In this document: positions 4,727-5,200 of the stretch, piece by piece | Layout: each line of letters starts with the position of its first letter | Position numbering within the stretch: the first letter of the stretch is position 1 | Assembly: GCA_020058315.1 (NCBI GenBank) | Contig: JAGVEK010000241.1 | Coordinates: forward strand, 1-5,200 | Length of the DNA stretch: 5,200 bases | Direction: 5' to 3' | DNA from: Candidatus Zixiibacteriota bacterium | Lineage (GTDB): Bacteria > Zixibacteria > MSB-5A5 > WJJR01 | Translations under genes and position numbers: made by a program | The notes under the pieces: model-generated | The model's input: only the letters and a program-made list of their open reading frames with translations | Told to the model about the DNA's origin: nothing | Databases searched by the model: none

Positions 4727-5200
4727 AGGGCTCCGCGAAACACAGCCAGTCGCGACATGAGAATGGCACCGAAATAGAGGTTCATGCCAATGGCCACTGC
4801 TGGGAAGAACCAGGCCGGGTGTCCCGCCAAGAGGCACACAATCAGAATGAATGCGTGCGTGCCATAGCAAAGCGCGGAGTTGGCAACCAGGAACCCACGT
4901 GCCCCATACCAGCGGCCGTCTTCCCGTCCGCCGTCTGCGTTATCCTTCCGCGCCGCATACAGGGACAATTGATCGATCCGATGTATCAGGCGGTCTTGCC
5001 AACCAAACCATAACCGGTAGACAGCCTGCAGGATGGCCAGCAGACGACGGCCTGCCCGACTTCGAAACTCGTCTCCCGCTTCCTCAGCGGACCATTCGTC
5101 GGTCCGGCTGAGCGAATTGGCCCCGACCACCTGCGTGTACTGCAGATGGTAGAAGTTAAAGTACGAGCACTGGAGAAACAGACTGAGCCATGCTACAACG
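4723..5200 (-). CDS. Integral membrane protein resembling the C-terminal part of CDP-alcohol phosphatidyltransferases (5' end outside window)
   Basis: The frame is open from the right edge to the TGA at 4725-4723, giving 158 visible residues. A GTG at 5130 is not a convincing start because no Shine-Dalgarno precedes it and the upstream frame (LFLQCSYFNFYHLQYTQ) looks like real protein. Visible parts are an amphipathic or hydrophobic start (1-22), a charged region with SRTDEW (31-36), a segment RLWFGWQDRLIHRID (62-76), and two C-terminal helices (about 103-126 and 129-152), the second containing GMNLYFG. This arrangement recalls the region downstream of the catalytic motif in CDP-alcohol phosphatidyltransferases, which make phospholipid head groups in the membrane. 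The diagnostic motif DGx2ARx8Gx3Dx3D would lie outside the window, so the assignment is a resemblance only. It is translationally coupled to the PTPS gene downstream. Confidence 0.5.
   Translation of the reverse strand, partial: VVAWLSLFLQCSYFNFYHLQYTQVVGANSLSRTDEWSAEEAGDEFRSRAGRRLLAILQAVYRLWFGWQDRLIHRIDQLSLYAARKDNADGGREDGRWYGARGFLVANSALCYGTHAFILIVCLLAGHPAWFFPAVAIGMNLYFGAILMSRLAVFRGAL

Noticed and set aside
4727..4870. N-terminal extension of the intact PTPS-like protein
   Set aside because: It overlaps the membrane protein gene in another frame, and the start at 4726 has a GGAG site and a normal PTPS N-terminus.
1..5200. CRISPR array, tRNA/rRNA genes, insertion sequences or phage genes
   Set aside because: No regularly spaced direct repeats, RNA gene signatures, transposase-like proteins or terminal inverted repeats were seen on either strand.

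Overview
This is a compact, GC-rich bacterial window with eight protein genes (six complete, two cut by the window edges) and short intergenic gaps. No tRNA, rRNA, CRISPR array, insertion sequence or phage gene is visible. The only hint of lineage is a small secreted protein made of two dockerin-type calcium loops of the form GDxNxD, with cysteines in or next to the loops. Such modules are common in FCB-group and candidate phyla such as Zixibacteria. That placement is an inference, not a demonstrated assignment.

Left part (1-2048, + strand) is a membrane and metal block. It holds the C-terminal end of a small channel-like membrane protein, a cation diffusion facilitator (CDF) metal exporter starting at a TTG, and a VIT1/CCC1-type iron/manganese transporter. 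The VIT protein has a strong Shine-Dalgarno sequence and a complete set of candidate metal ligands. All three lie head to tail and could be one transcript that removes divalent metals from the cytoplasm.

Middle part (2049-3197) holds dcd (dCTP deaminase, - strand), which converges on the VIT gene. Across a 222-bp gap it is divergent from the secreted dockerin-type mini-protein (+ strand).

Right part (3258-5200, - strand) is a pterin operon. In transcription order it contains a partial integral-membrane protein resembling the C-terminal half of CDP-alcohol phosphatidyltransferases, an intact 6-pyruvoyl-tetrahydropterin synthase (PTPS)-like enzyme, a second PTPS-like paralogue, and folE (GTP cyclohydrolase I). 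FolE would convert GTP to dihydroneopterin triphosphate, and a PTPS enzyme would act on that product. The first two genes overlap by four bases (ATGA), and the two PTPS genes are 15 bases apart.

The most notable observation is that the two PTPS paralogues differ at the catalytic Asp-His pair. The first has the normal DHKNLN motif. The second has MFKNLN but keeps the zinc histidines, the motif cysteine and the pterin-anchoring glutamate. No later pathway gene (sepiapterin reductase, queE, queC, folB) is present in the window, so the final pterin product is open.
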